Source: Trichomonas vaginalis G3
Taxonomy: Eukaryota; Parabasalia; Trichomonadida; Trichomonadidae
Assembly (NCBI RefSeq): GCF_026262505.1
Contig: NW_026529138.1
Span: 1-25,490, forward strand
Length of the DNA stretch: 25,490 nucleotides
Reading direction: 5' to 3'
In this document: piece by piece, positions 7,124 to 13,165 of the stretch
How positions within the stretch are numbered: the stretch's first letter is position 1
How the letters are laid out: every line of letters starts with the position of its first letter
Program-made: the position numbers and the translations under genes
The notes under the pieces: generated by a model
Told to the model about the DNA's origin: nothing
Seen by the model: the letters and a program-made list of their open reading frames with translations, nothing else
Databases searched by the model: none

Positions 7124-8062
7124 ATGATTTCAACAATCGGCACAACAACAATTCAAACAACTTCACCAAACTCGTTTGTCATGAATCCAACATCTATGTT
7201 AGTAGAGATGAAAAGCTTCATTCCTTCTTCATATACTTTCGAAACAAAAATCCAGAAGATAAAGCAAGAACTTTTAACATGTAATTTAGACTGTAGTGCG
7301 AAAGATGAAACAAATGAACAGTATCTTTATGAAATGCAGGACATTATTGACCATTTACCTAAACTACCTGAAATCCAACAACAAAAACTCACTATTCCTG
7401 AATTCGATGAAATAGAAGTCAAAGCAACTGACTCAGTAGAAATAAAGAAGTTCATACGTAAAGTAAATTATGAATTCCTTGGTTTTCATTGCAACCATAA
7501 AGTTATGGACAAAGATTGCGACATGGTTTATAAGAATGTTTCTGACATATATAAATCCGGGGAGTTTAAGACCTACGACAACTTTGTTTCGTTAGTTGCA
7601 GAATGTGTATGGCAGATAAGAGATAAAGATAGAAGAGGTAAGGTATGGAATGAACAAATAAGACCCGCTATGTTTGAGATGAAGAGAGCAATTGACGCTT
7701 TAGTTGTTTTAGCTGGTTTTATTTCAATGTATAACGCAAAAATGAACCCACAATGTTCTAAATGTAAAGCAGCAATTAGGAAATATAACTACTCCGTCAA
7801 AGAGATAGAAAGAATGCGAAACGACTATGCAGACTTAAAGAAAGAAGCAGAAAAGCCAGCAGAAGATAAAATGGACATGTTAGCATTTCTGAACAAAAAC
7901 TATCCAACAGCAGAAGATTTCCTATTATCTGACGTCAAGAAGAAGTATAAAGAAACTTTCGGCATTGTTAAAACATTCGATGTACTAAAAGAAGAAATAG
8001 AAGCTACAAAACTGTTTAGGATTTCAAATATACATCGTACAATTCATGTAAAACGCTTGTGA
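7124..8062 (+). CDS. Conserved Maverick cargo protein of unknown function, 312 aa
   Basis: I do not recognise this protein, but it is kept whole in both elements (the second at 19564-20502). It is largely helical. Residues about 1-100 are polar and Thr/Ser-rich. The middle contains Cys/His residues (FHCNHKVMDKDCDMVY) and later a CXXC pair in NPQCSKCKAA, which could bind zinc. About 240-275 form a probable coiled coil (EIERMRNDYADLKKEAEKP). The end (FLLSDVKKKYKETFGIVKTFDVLKEEI) looks like a small helix-turn-helix domain, suggesting DNA binding; this is inference. It is bracketed by the inner inverted repeats, whose right arm begins near its last codons (HVKRL). Confidence 0.7.
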   Translation: MISTIGTTTIQTTSPNSFVMNPTSMLVEMKSFIPSSYTFETKIQKIKQELLTCNLDCSAKDETNEQYLYEMQDIIDHLPKLPEIQQQKLTIPEFDEIEVKATDSVEIKKFIRKVNYEFLGFHCNHKVMDKDCDMVYKNVSDIYKSGEFKTYDNFVSLVAECVWQIRDKDRRGKVWNEQIRPAMFEMKRAIDALVVLAGFISMYNAKMNPQCSKCKAAIRKYNYSVKEIERMRNDYADLKKEAEKPAEDKMDMLAFLNKNYPTAEDFLLSDVKKKYKETFGIVKTFDVLKEEIEATKLFRISNIHRTIHVKRL

Positions 8063-8067
8063 AAAAA

Positions 8068-8138
8068 AGAGGTTAGAAAACAGGTGAGAAAACAGGTGAG
8101 ATCTCACCTCTTCACCTAAAATATATTTTTGCTGAAAA
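8068..8138 (-). repeat. Inner inverted repeat, right arm (GGTGAG type)
   Basis: This is the inverted partner of 6972-7043: half-sites GGTTAG and GGTGAG spaced by AAAACA, then the palindrome GGTGAGATCTCACC (8095-8108), then TTCACCTAAAATATATTTTT. It follows the stop codon of the 312-residue gene directly, so it may also serve as its 3' end or terminator. Confidence 0.75.
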
Positions 8139-8170
8139 ATGACCAAATTTCATGAATTTCCTTAAGACAA

Positions 8171-8227
8171 AAAAATAAAGTTAGTTTTATTTTTATTTAT
8201 TTTTTTATTTTGTATGTAAGAACAGAA
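8171..8227 (+). promoter_or_regulatory. T-rich leader/promoter, cargo-gene type
   Basis: This copy is almost identical to the leader at 9331-9387: AAAAATAAAGTTAG, a T/A-rich run, then TTTTGTATGTAAGAACAGAA before the ATG at 8228. It is preceded by a CATGAATTTCCTTAAGA stretch that also occurs before the KilA-N gene at 9388. Confidence 0.65.
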
Positions 8228-8839
8228 ATGACAAACATTGAGTTTGAAACAGTTAAAAAGATAGACAATGACACCAAAGTGGTTAGAATAGGTGATTTAA
8301 ACGTAAGATACTCAAAGAAATACAACAAATATTCTTTGTCAGACATTATATCTCCATCTGGAAAGAAACCGAAGGACTGGGTTAGAATTGCTTCTACTCA
8401 GAAAATTTTGACAAGAAATCCTGAGCTTATAATATCGGTAAGATTCTATGGAACTACAGCATATCTCATTGACAAAAGTCTTATACCAATAGTTTTGTTA
8501 TGGTTAGACCCAGTTGTTGGATATAACTTCATAACATATGGTTCATTCGATACGGAACGTTGCAGTGAAGGCTTACTTTACATCGTTCAGAAACCGAAGG
8601 ACTTCAACACAAAAAGATATAAGATAGGAAGAACATATAATATAACTCTAAGATATGACAGTACAGTCAATAGAGTCAAGGTTGTGTTCGTTAATGATAT
8701 GAGAGCTGCAGAAACAGAACTACTTGAAAAGTTTGAGAAAATGTATGGTGCTCCCATAAAAGGTAAAGAAACGTTTGAAGTAGATGAGATAGATAAAGCT
8801 ATAAAATTATTTGACGAAGTTGCTGAAAAATACATGTAA
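8228..8839 (+). CDS. KilA-N/T5orf172 (GIY-YIG-like) domain protein, about 203 aa
   Basis: This Bro-like viral cargo protein has two recognisable parts. The N-terminal 100 residues carry the KilA-N pattern (LSDIISPSGKKPKDWVRIASTQKIL, and a later WLDPVVGYNF), a DNA-binding fold of phages and large DNA viruses. The second half (EGLLYIVQKPKDFNTKRYKIGRT, AAETELLEKFEKMYG, KETFEVDEIDKAIKLF) fits the T5orf172 branch of the GIY-YIG nuclease-like superfamily. The ATG at 8228 is chosen because the frame further upstream lies in the conserved leader. The gene is present in element A but absent at the matching place in B, so it is mobile cargo. Its 3' flank repeats the last codons of the 312-residue family (CATGTAAAACGCTTG) as non-coding sequence. 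Confidence 0.75.
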   Translation: MTNIEFETVKKIDNDTKVVRIGDLNVRYSKKYNKYSLSDIISPSGKKPKDWVRIASTQKILTRNPELIISVRFYGTTAYLIDKSLIPIVLLWLDPVVGYNFITYGSFDTERCSEGLLYIVQKPKDFNTKRYKIGRTYNITLRYDSTVNRVKVVFVNDMRAAETELLEKFEKMYGAPIKGKETFEVDEIDKAIKLFDEVAEKYM

Positions 8840-8874
8840 AAATAACGTTTACCATGTAAAACGCTTGTGAAAAA

Positions 8875-8937
8875 AACAGGTTAGAAAACAGGTTAGATCT
8901 AACCTTCTACCCTAAAATATATTTTTGCTGAATTCAG
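8875..8937 (-). repeat. Outer inverted repeat, right arm (GGTTAG type)
   Basis: This is the inverted partner of 6822-6893: GGTTAGAAAACAGGTTAG, the palindrome GGTTAGATCTAACC (8893-8906), then TTCTACCCTAAAATATA. It is followed by TGCTGAATTCAGCA, a perfect 14-base palindrome that also follows the right arm in element B (about 20571). It lies just after the KilA-N/T5orf172 gene. Confidence 0.75.
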
Positions 8938-8974
8938 CAACAAAATTCTGAGTAAAATGGCATAAGATTGCTTC

Positions 8975-9320
8975 CCTCGGAAACAGTGAAGAACAGCGAG
9001 TACGTAAGAAACCTTAGTCGCCAAAACTCTATGAAAATCATGAAGAACAGCGAGACCGACTTTTATCTGGGTCGCCAAAACTCTATGAAAACAGTGAAAT
9101 TTCTCTAGACCGACTTTTTTCGGTCTTGCATAAAACTCTATGAAAACAGTGAAGAACAGCGAGTACGTAAAAAAACGTAGTCGCCAAAACTCTATGAAAA
9201 CAGTGAAGAACAGCGAGTACGTAAAAAAACGTAGTCGCCAAAACTCTATGAAAACAGTGAAGAACAGCGAGTACGTAAAAAAACGTAGTCGCCAAAACTC
9301 TATGAAAATCATGAATTTCC
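8975..9320 (+). repeat. 54-bp tandem array carrying KilA-N hinge hairpin cassettes
   Basis: Six units start at about 8975, 9029, 9083, 9138, 9192 and 9246 (period 54, one of 55), plus a partial unit from 9300. The frame is AAAACTCTATGAAAACAGTGAA, abbreviated here, around a variable hairpin cassette. Cassettes include GCGAGTACGT with ACGTAGTCGC (three near-identical units), a GCGAGACCGAC form, and AGACCGA with TCGGTCT (unit 3). The last is identical over 43 bases (9094-9136) to the inside of the KilA-N gene of element B (21643-21685). The GCGAGACC form resembles the inside of the neighbouring KilA-N gene (9600-9650). The rest of the 8840-9387 gap holds the outer right repeat and the leader of 9388; no gene is supported. 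Confidence 0.85.
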
Positions 9321-9330
9321 TTAAGATAGA

Positions 9331-9387
9331 AAAAATAAAGTTAGTTTTATTTTTATTTATTTTTTTATTTTGTATGTAAAGACAGAT
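9331..9387 (+). promoter_or_regulatory. T-rich leader/promoter of KilA-N gene
   Basis: AAAAATAAAGTTAG followed by a T/A-rich run and TTTTGTATGTAAAGACAGAT before the ATG at 9388. It is nearly identical to 8171-8227 and 21375-21431, although the sequences upstream of the three genes are unrelated (a repeat array, a TIR-like arm, and 22-bp repeats). Confidence 0.65.
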
Positions 9388-9972
9388 ATGTCAACAACAG
9401 AGAACACAACAACTGCTATCGTTCATGAAGCTATAAATGAAGAATACGAGTACATACAGTTTAACAAACAACTCCGTCTCATTCGTTCAGTCAAAGACGA
9501 TATGTACCAAATGCAAAGTATTTTGACAGCATGTTTTGCTCCAGATACTAAGAAACCACAAGACTGGTTTAGGAACCAAAGCACACAAGAACTTTTGAGC
9601 GAAGCACAGCGAGACCGACTTTTTTCGGGGTCGCCTAAAACTCATGAAAATCGTGAAAAATTGCCAAACGGTTTGAGAGGATATTATGTACATAGACTTC
9701 TTGTAAATGCTGTTGCAATGTGGGCTTCGCCTCGTTATGCTTGGTATATTTACAGACTTCTTGACGAAATTCATAGACAAGAACGTGAAGAGCTAGAGAA
9801 CAAGCTTGAAGCAAAAGACAAAAGCATTCAGAAAAGAATACCACGTTCGGTACCAAAAGGAAAGGAAAAGAACTATAAGTATATGATAGTTAGTATACAT
9901 ATCTCGTGTACGGAGGCACTGCGTTCCTCCGTACGCAATACTTGTGAATTTGACACTTTACAAAACCGTTAA
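9388..9972 (+). CDS. KilA-N domain protein, interrupted at its 3' end by the element junction
   Basis: This is a viral-type KilA-N DNA-binding protein, a family greatly expanded in trichomonads. The fold is visible as QSILTACFAPDTKKPQDWFRNQSTQELL and LPNGLRGYYVHRLLVNAVAMWASPRYAWYIYRLLDE, followed by a charged coiled coil (RQEREELENKLEAKDK). The ATG at 9388 begins MSTTENTTT; the frame upstream is leader. Between the two KilA-N halves lies a hinge (SEAQRDRLFSGSPKTHENRE) whose DNA is a hairpin cassette related to the upstream 54-bp array. The gene matches the copy at 21432 up to 9888 and then runs into unrelated sequence, so the last ~28 codons of the open frame belong to element B's end rather than to the original gene. 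Confidence 0.75.
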   Translation: MSTTENTTTAIVHEAINEEYEYIQFNKQLRLIRSVKDDMYQMQSILTACFAPDTKKPQDWFRNQSTQELLSEAQRDRLFSGSPKTHENREKLPNGLRGYYVHRLLVNAVAMWASPRYAWYIYRLLDEIHRQEREELENKLEAKDKSIQKRIPRSVPKGKEKNYKYMIVSIHISCTEALRSSVRNTCEFDTLQNR

Positions 9973-10068
9973 CGTATATTTTACAACACAAACACAAACA
10001 CCAACTTAACCTTAAATATTTATAAAGCCGCCAACCACTTCACCTTACTACTGTAAAAATAAACGTTC
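9889..10068. other. Presumed left end of element B, with 9-bp hairpin
   Basis: The sequence begins GTTAGTATACATATC where similarity to the other KilA-N copy ends. It contains a perfect hairpin, GTACGGAGG (9908-9916) with CCTCCGTAC (9926-9934), followed by AT-rich DNA. No gene is seen. Polinton ends commonly begin AG, so AGTATACATATC at 9892 is a possible terminus, but the matching right-hand repeat is outside the window. Confidence 0.4.
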
Positions 10069-10395
10069 TCACTTACAAAAGTATTGCAACTCTTCCCATT
10101 GCTGTGCTTCACACAATAGTTCATATTCTTCAGTATCGCTGCTGTCGCTCCAATCGTCAGAGTCAAAGTCACTGTCAAAATAAATGTTAGTAAGTTTTGA
10201 CAAAGCTAATGAAACACGTTTACCGTTTGTATCGTATGCTTGTATAAACTTTCCATTCTTCATTCCTTCATAAACGCTCAAACTAACTTTACCCTTTCTC
10301 CCTCGTATCTGATAGAATGTATTTTCACGAGGAACGAAGAACAAATTCTTGAACTCATGACCGTTGTAGTTTGTTATCTCAATAGTTTTCGTCAT
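10069..10395 (-). CDS. Acidic-tailed Maverick hypothetical protein, 108 aa
   Basis: This is an unrecognised protein beginning MTKTIEITNYNGHEFKNLFF. The first 75 residues look beta-rich with basic residues (FYQIRGRKGKVSLSVYEG). The tail is strongly acidic (SDFDSDDWSDSSDTEEYELL), of the sort that contacts basic partners or acts as a chaperone-like or transcription-contact tail; that is inference. It is the first gene inside element B's left end. The equivalent region of element A is outside the window. The ATG at 10393-10395 follows (on the minus strand) a T-rich leader made of two copies of a TTTTAAGTTTATTTTTA-like stretch. Confidence 0.6.
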   Translation of the reverse strand: MTKTIEITNYNGHEFKNLFFVPRENTFYQIRGRKGKVSLSVYEGMKNGKFIQAYDTNGKRVSLALSKLTNIYFDSDFDSDDWSDSSDTEEYELLCEAQQWEELQYFCK

Positions 10396-10450
10396 TTATA
10401 TAAAAATAAACTTAAAAATAATTTTAAAAATAAACTTAAAAATTAATGAT
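10396..10450 (-). promoter_or_regulatory. T-rich leader with duplicated 17-base unit
   Basis: On the minus strand this is a T/A-rich leader before the 108-residue gene. On the plus strand AAATAAACTTAAAAAT occurs twice (about 10404 and 10430). It resembles in composition the cargo-gene leaders but lacks the GTATGTAAAG end. Confidence 0.4.
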
Positions 10451-10484
10451 ATCACCACCCTCACACGTATGAAAACATAGCACA

Positions 10485-10552
10485 AAAATAATGTTTATGT
10501 TAGAATGTTAGATCTAACACGTTTTCTAACCTCTTTTTTCACCCTGTTGAAT
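10485..10552 (+). repeat. Orphan palindromic repeat, left-arm form (TGTTAG type)
   Basis: ACAAAAATAATGTTTATGTT, then the palindrome TGTTAGATCTAACA (10506-10519), then CTAACCTC and CACCC half-sites. It is nearly identical to the left arm at 19400-19466 but has no inverted partner in the window. It sits just beyond the 3' end of the minus-strand gene at 10553 and ends GAATTC. Confidence 0.7.
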
Positions 10553-11080
10553 TCATTGCTTTATAACTCTCTTCCTTGGTTTCTTTTTAGTTGCTTTCTT
10601 CACATCTGTCTCCAACTTGACTGTCTTTCTTCTTCGGCCGTAATGATACCAGTTACTTCCACCAGTCAATGGGTCAAATGGTCTTTCGTAAGGGTTTCCA
10701 TACATTCCATAGGGACCATACGGAAGAACTACTGGTGGAGAAGAAACATTTTCTTTAGTTCCATCGACTCTATTTAAATGCATTGTTTCACCTTTCATCT
10801 GGTCATTAAAGTCTTTTGCGTGTTTTGCAAACTCATCGTCCTTTCCTAAAGCATTTTCTGACTCAGTCGCAACCAAATTGGATGCTTTATTTATGAGCCC
10901 TATTTTATTTAATCTTAACTTCTTTGCAACCCAGCCTCCAATCTTTCCTTTATTTGCATCTAATGTCTTCGAAACCCTTCCTCCACTCATTTTATTTACT
11001 GCGTCATAAGCTCCAAGTGCTTTTGCTCCAAATGCTAATGCTTTTGTTCCCATTGCGCCTAAAGCTGCCCAAGCTACCAT
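10553..11080 (-). CDS. Putative minor virion/core protein with Ala/Gly helix and basic tail, 175 aa
   Basis: This 175-residue protein has an unusual composition. The first 25 residues (MVAWAALGAMGTKALAFGAK and on) form an Ala/Gly-rich amphipathic or membrane-seeking helix. The middle is helical and charged (WVAKKLRLNKIGLINKA). Then comes a Pro/Gly/Tyr-rich segment (LPYGPYGMYGNPYERPFDP). The tail is very basic (YGRRRKTVKLE, KKATKKKPRKRVIKQ), fitting a nuclear localisation or DNA-contact region. In adenovirus-like capsids such traits occur in membrane-lytic and core proteins, so a minor virion protein is a reasonable inference; I see no diagnostic motif. Its ATG abuts the stop of the preceding gene (TAAATG). 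Confidence 0.65.
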   Translation of the reverse strand: MVAWAALGAMGTKALAFGAKALGAYDAVNKMSGGRVSKTLDANKGKIGGWVAKKLRLNKIGLINKASNLVATESENALGKDDEFAKHAKDFNDQMKGETMHLNRVDGTKENVSSPPVVLPYGPYGMYGNPYERPFDPLTGGSNWYHYGRRRKTVKLETDVKKATKKKPRKRVIKQ

Positions 11081-11305
11081 TTACACCATATTAAAATCAT
11101 CTCTCTTCAATATTATCTCATAAAAGTTCTCGTTACTGGAGAAAGTCAATGAAACAAAAGCGTTCTCACGGGCTTCGCCCTCACCGCTTTGCGGTCTATC
11201 TAACTTCTTTCTTATATCATCTATACGCTTCAAAATGTCTGAACAATTGCTAACATCTTCTACAACAGTTATTTCATCATGAATGACCTTCAAGAACAAG
11301 CTCAT
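11081..11305 (-). CDS. Small Maverick protein, 74 aa
   Basis: This is an unrecognised 74-residue protein (MSLFLKVIHDEITVVEDVSN). The first half is probably a strand plus helix (DILKRIDDIRKKLDR), the last third beta-like (FVSLTFSSNENFYEIIL). The segment DRPQSGEGEARENA is encoded by two GC-rich mini-hairpins (11170-11180 and 11183-11195) and may be a surface loop. Stop and start codons abut on both sides (TAAATG), indicating a tightly packed block of three minus-strand genes. The promoter motif for the next gene overlaps its last codons. Confidence 0.6.
   Translation of the reverse strand: MSLFLKVIHDEITVVEDVSNCSDILKRIDDIRKKLDRPQSGEGEARENAFVSLTFSSNENFYEIILKRDDFNMV
11089..11103 (-). promoter_or_regulatory. 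15-base GAGATGATTTTAATA motif before the 175-aa gene
   Basis: On the minus strand GAGATGATTTTAATA lies 8 bases before the ATG at 11080. It overlaps the last codons of the 74-aa gene. The same 15 bases occur at 11315-11329 before the next ATG, but there the upstream gene reads them in another frame. This argues that DNA, not protein, is conserved. Confidence 0.6.
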
Positions 11306-12187
11306 TTAATATGCTATTAAAATCATCTCAATAATGAGTCCATCCTTTCCATCTTTAGGTAGCACAACATCTTTCATTGAAGAAGGTTCGACAAGTCTTA
11401 TGTTAAACTTACTGACAAAGTTTGTTATACTATAATGCTTCGGCGGCGAATACATGTAGTTTGAAAGACATAATATAGATTCTTCAGCAAATTCACTTAT
11501 ACTGGATTTTATAACAATGTTCTCACGAGACCAAATACCACCAATTGACAATCTTGTAAGCAATCCTGCTGAACCTTCTACTGTAAACGTCGATGGTAAC
11601 ATTCCACGAAGGTCATCTATTGACATCTTTGAGTCACTGAATTTAAATATTTTCTTAAAGCAATCGTCATTATCTAACCATGCAATAGCTTTGAAGTTTT
11701 CATTCGAATATACATCTGCTTCATTAAATGTAAAACCTGACTTCTTTGCAGAGACGATTTTAAAATCTATTGCATTTGTTTCAAAATTATATGCTATGGT
11801 AACTTCTGAAGGTAATGGATGTCCTTCCGCAGTCAGTTGTTCTCTCACTACCGTTTGAAGCTTTGTATTAAAAACTTTCATGTCATCTCCTGTATCTAAG
11901 TTCACATACACAGCAACAGGGAAACTATCTTGCTTCTTTGTTTCATCATTATATCTCAAAACATTAAAGTTCTTCAATAATATTGTCCTTCCTGCTGGAA
12001 TACTTCTAACTTGTCTGATTTCAATAGCTTTCTCACCTCCTACATACTCTACCCAGTGTCTTGGATATTCATAAGTATACTGACTTTCTTGAATTTTGGT
12101 TGGTTTCATCATAACGTGTTCATAGTATATCTTTATACTCTTGTCAGTTAGACTCGGTGCTATGTTCTGAATATTTCTGACTTGCAT
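11306..12187 (-). CDS. Beta-rich structural candidate, about 293 aa
   Basis: The protein begins MQVRNIQNIAPSLTDKSIKI and is about 293 residues. It is strongly beta-rich throughout (YTYEYPRHWVEYVGG, TILLKNFNVLRYN, FPVAVYVNLDTGD, VTIAYNFETNAIDFKIV) without catalytic motifs or membrane segments, which suits a capsid or other virion protein of jelly-roll type. That role is inferred from composition and from its place next to the packaging ATPase. The ATG at 12185-12187 is preferred to a longer upstream frame because that frame would run over the start of the divergent ATPase gene at 12204. It heads a block of three abutting minus-strand genes. Confidence 0.65.
   Translation of the reverse strand: MQVRNIQNIAPSLTDKSIKIYYEHVMMKPTKIQESQYTYEYPRHWVEYVGGEKAIEIRQVRSIPAGRTILLKNFNVLRYNDETKKQDSFPVAVYVNLDTGDDMKVFNTKLQTVVREQLTAEGHPLPSEVTIAYNFETNAIDFKIVSAKKSGFTFNEADVYSNENFKAIAWLDNDDCFKKIFKFSDSKMSIDDLRGMLPSTFTVEGSAGLLTRLSIGGIWSRENIVIKSSISEFAEESILCLSNYMYSPPKHYSITNFVSKFNIRLVEPSSMKDVVLPKDGKDGLIIEMILIAY
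11315..11329 (-). promoter_or_regulatory. 15-base GAGATGATTTTAATA motif before the 74-aa gene
   Basis: This is identical to 11089-11103 and lies 9 bases before the ATG at 11305, overlapping the 3' coding end of the 293-aa gene. The two upstream genes read the motif in different frames (DDFN against EMILI). Confidence 0.6.
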
Positions 12188-12203
12188 TTTTAATGGAGAT
12201 AAA
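12188..12203. promoter_or_regulatory. 16-base bidirectional promoter between beta-rich gene and ATPase
   Basis: The two divergent ATGs are 16 bases apart. The plus strand reads ATTTTTAATGGAGATAAAATG (abbreviated from 12186), close to the minus-strand sequence before the 254-aa gene (ATTTTAATGAGAATAAAATG). The shared TTTTAATG-gap-AAAATG pattern appears to be the start signal of structural genes. Confidence 0.5.
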
Positions 12204-13086
12204 ATGAAGCATTTAATACATGACGTAGATGAAGACATGAATGAAACTACAGACAAACTTAACTCTTCTCTTATTCTTCCTTTCAGCAAAGATTATGAAT
12301 TCTGTTCAAATGGTGTGTATTTCTATTGTGGAAAGATGGGTTCAGGTAAGACATTTAACCTCATTCGTCATATACTCATAACAGAACGTTTAGGAAATGA
12401 CTCATATTATGACCAAATCATTATATCAGCAACTTCAGACTCTATGGACTCAACAGCGAAAACATTTATGTCAAAGTTCAAGCCTCTGTCGTTAAAGTTC
12501 CAGACAGTGAACTCATTGAATTTCTTCAACGTTACATTCGACGTAAGAGAAAATATTATGCCATCGTGAGTTATACAGTCAGGAATGCAAAAGACTTCTG
12601 AGGAGATGGAAAGAATTATTGACAAACACCACTTACGTCAATACTCAGGAGTTTACGATATGAAACGACTACAAACTACATTCTATCAAAACTTTCAAAA
12701 TACCCCTTCAAAAATATCCTTCAAACACTCTGCTCGTTTGCGACGACTTCGCCGGAAAAGGTTTAGTGTCAAAGCCTGACTCACCATTAGCTAACATCAT
12801 AACTAAAGTCAGACATTACCATTTAACTGTAGCAATACTTATGCAAACATGGAGGTTTTTAGCTTTAAACATAAAACGTCTCATAACTGACTTCGTTATC
12901 TTTCAAGGTTTCTCACGCTATGATATTGAACTCATTTGGAAACAGTCAGGTATAACATTACCTTTTGAAGAAATTTGGGAAGCATATAAGTCTCTCATCT
13001 CTCCTCGTTCATACCTTGAGATTCATATCATGACTAATACCATTAAAGTCAAAAATATTCCATGGGAACGACCAACATTGTTTTAA
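12204..13086 (+). pseudogene. Packaging ATPase of element B (broken)
   Basis: This is the second copy of the A32/FtsK-HerA-type packaging ATPase, here with its true beginning: MKHLIHDVDEDMNETTDK precedes the part seen in element A. Walker A (GKMGSGKT) is at about 12330-12355. The C-terminal half, from about 12766, is almost identical to A. The copy is broken. It shows that the ATPase N-terminus carries an acidic extension of about 30 residues before the ATPase core. Confidence 0.8.
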
Positions 13087-13165
13087 AGTTTAACCTTCAA
13101 TTGACTGATGGTAAACAAATTCCATGCATCTCTGTCGCCATTTCTGTTAATATTTTTGCTGTCAT

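Larger units (their letters stand above)
1..9888. mobile_element. Maverick/Polinton element A (left end outside window)
   Basis: This is a virus-like self-synthesising DNA transposon of the Maverick/Polinton family. It is recognised by its packaging ATPase, rve integrase, long fibre protein and KilA-N cargo. Its left end lies before the window. The right boundary is the point in the KilA-N gene where similarity to the second copy stops abruptly (9888/9889). The rest of A, including any polymerase, is not seen to the left of element B. Within the window it looks nearly whole, with one or two breaks. It matches element B at roughly 97-98% by eye over the shared genes, so both are young. Trichomonas vaginalis is known to carry very large numbers of recently expanded Mavericks. 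Confidence 0.85.

Noticed and set aside
8899-9312. Minus-strand open frames across the same array
   Set aside because: These are also by-products of 54-bp periodicity; the repeated peptide has no recognisable domain and the frame continues into non-coding repeat arms.
8975-9320. CRISPR-like array
   Set aside because: Units are tandem without unique spacers; variable parts are related hairpins, there are no cas genes, and the context is eukaryotic.
9140-9379. Plus-strand open frame with an 18-residue repeat (KTVKNSEYVKKRSRQ type)
   Set aside because: The 54-bp unit is a multiple of three, so an open frame through the array arises automatically. It runs into the conserved leader of the KilA-N gene and has no promoter of its own.
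11517-12074. Plus-strand frames opposite the 293-aa gene
   Set aside because: Antisense to a better supported gene with an abutting stop-start arrangement; no recognisable features.
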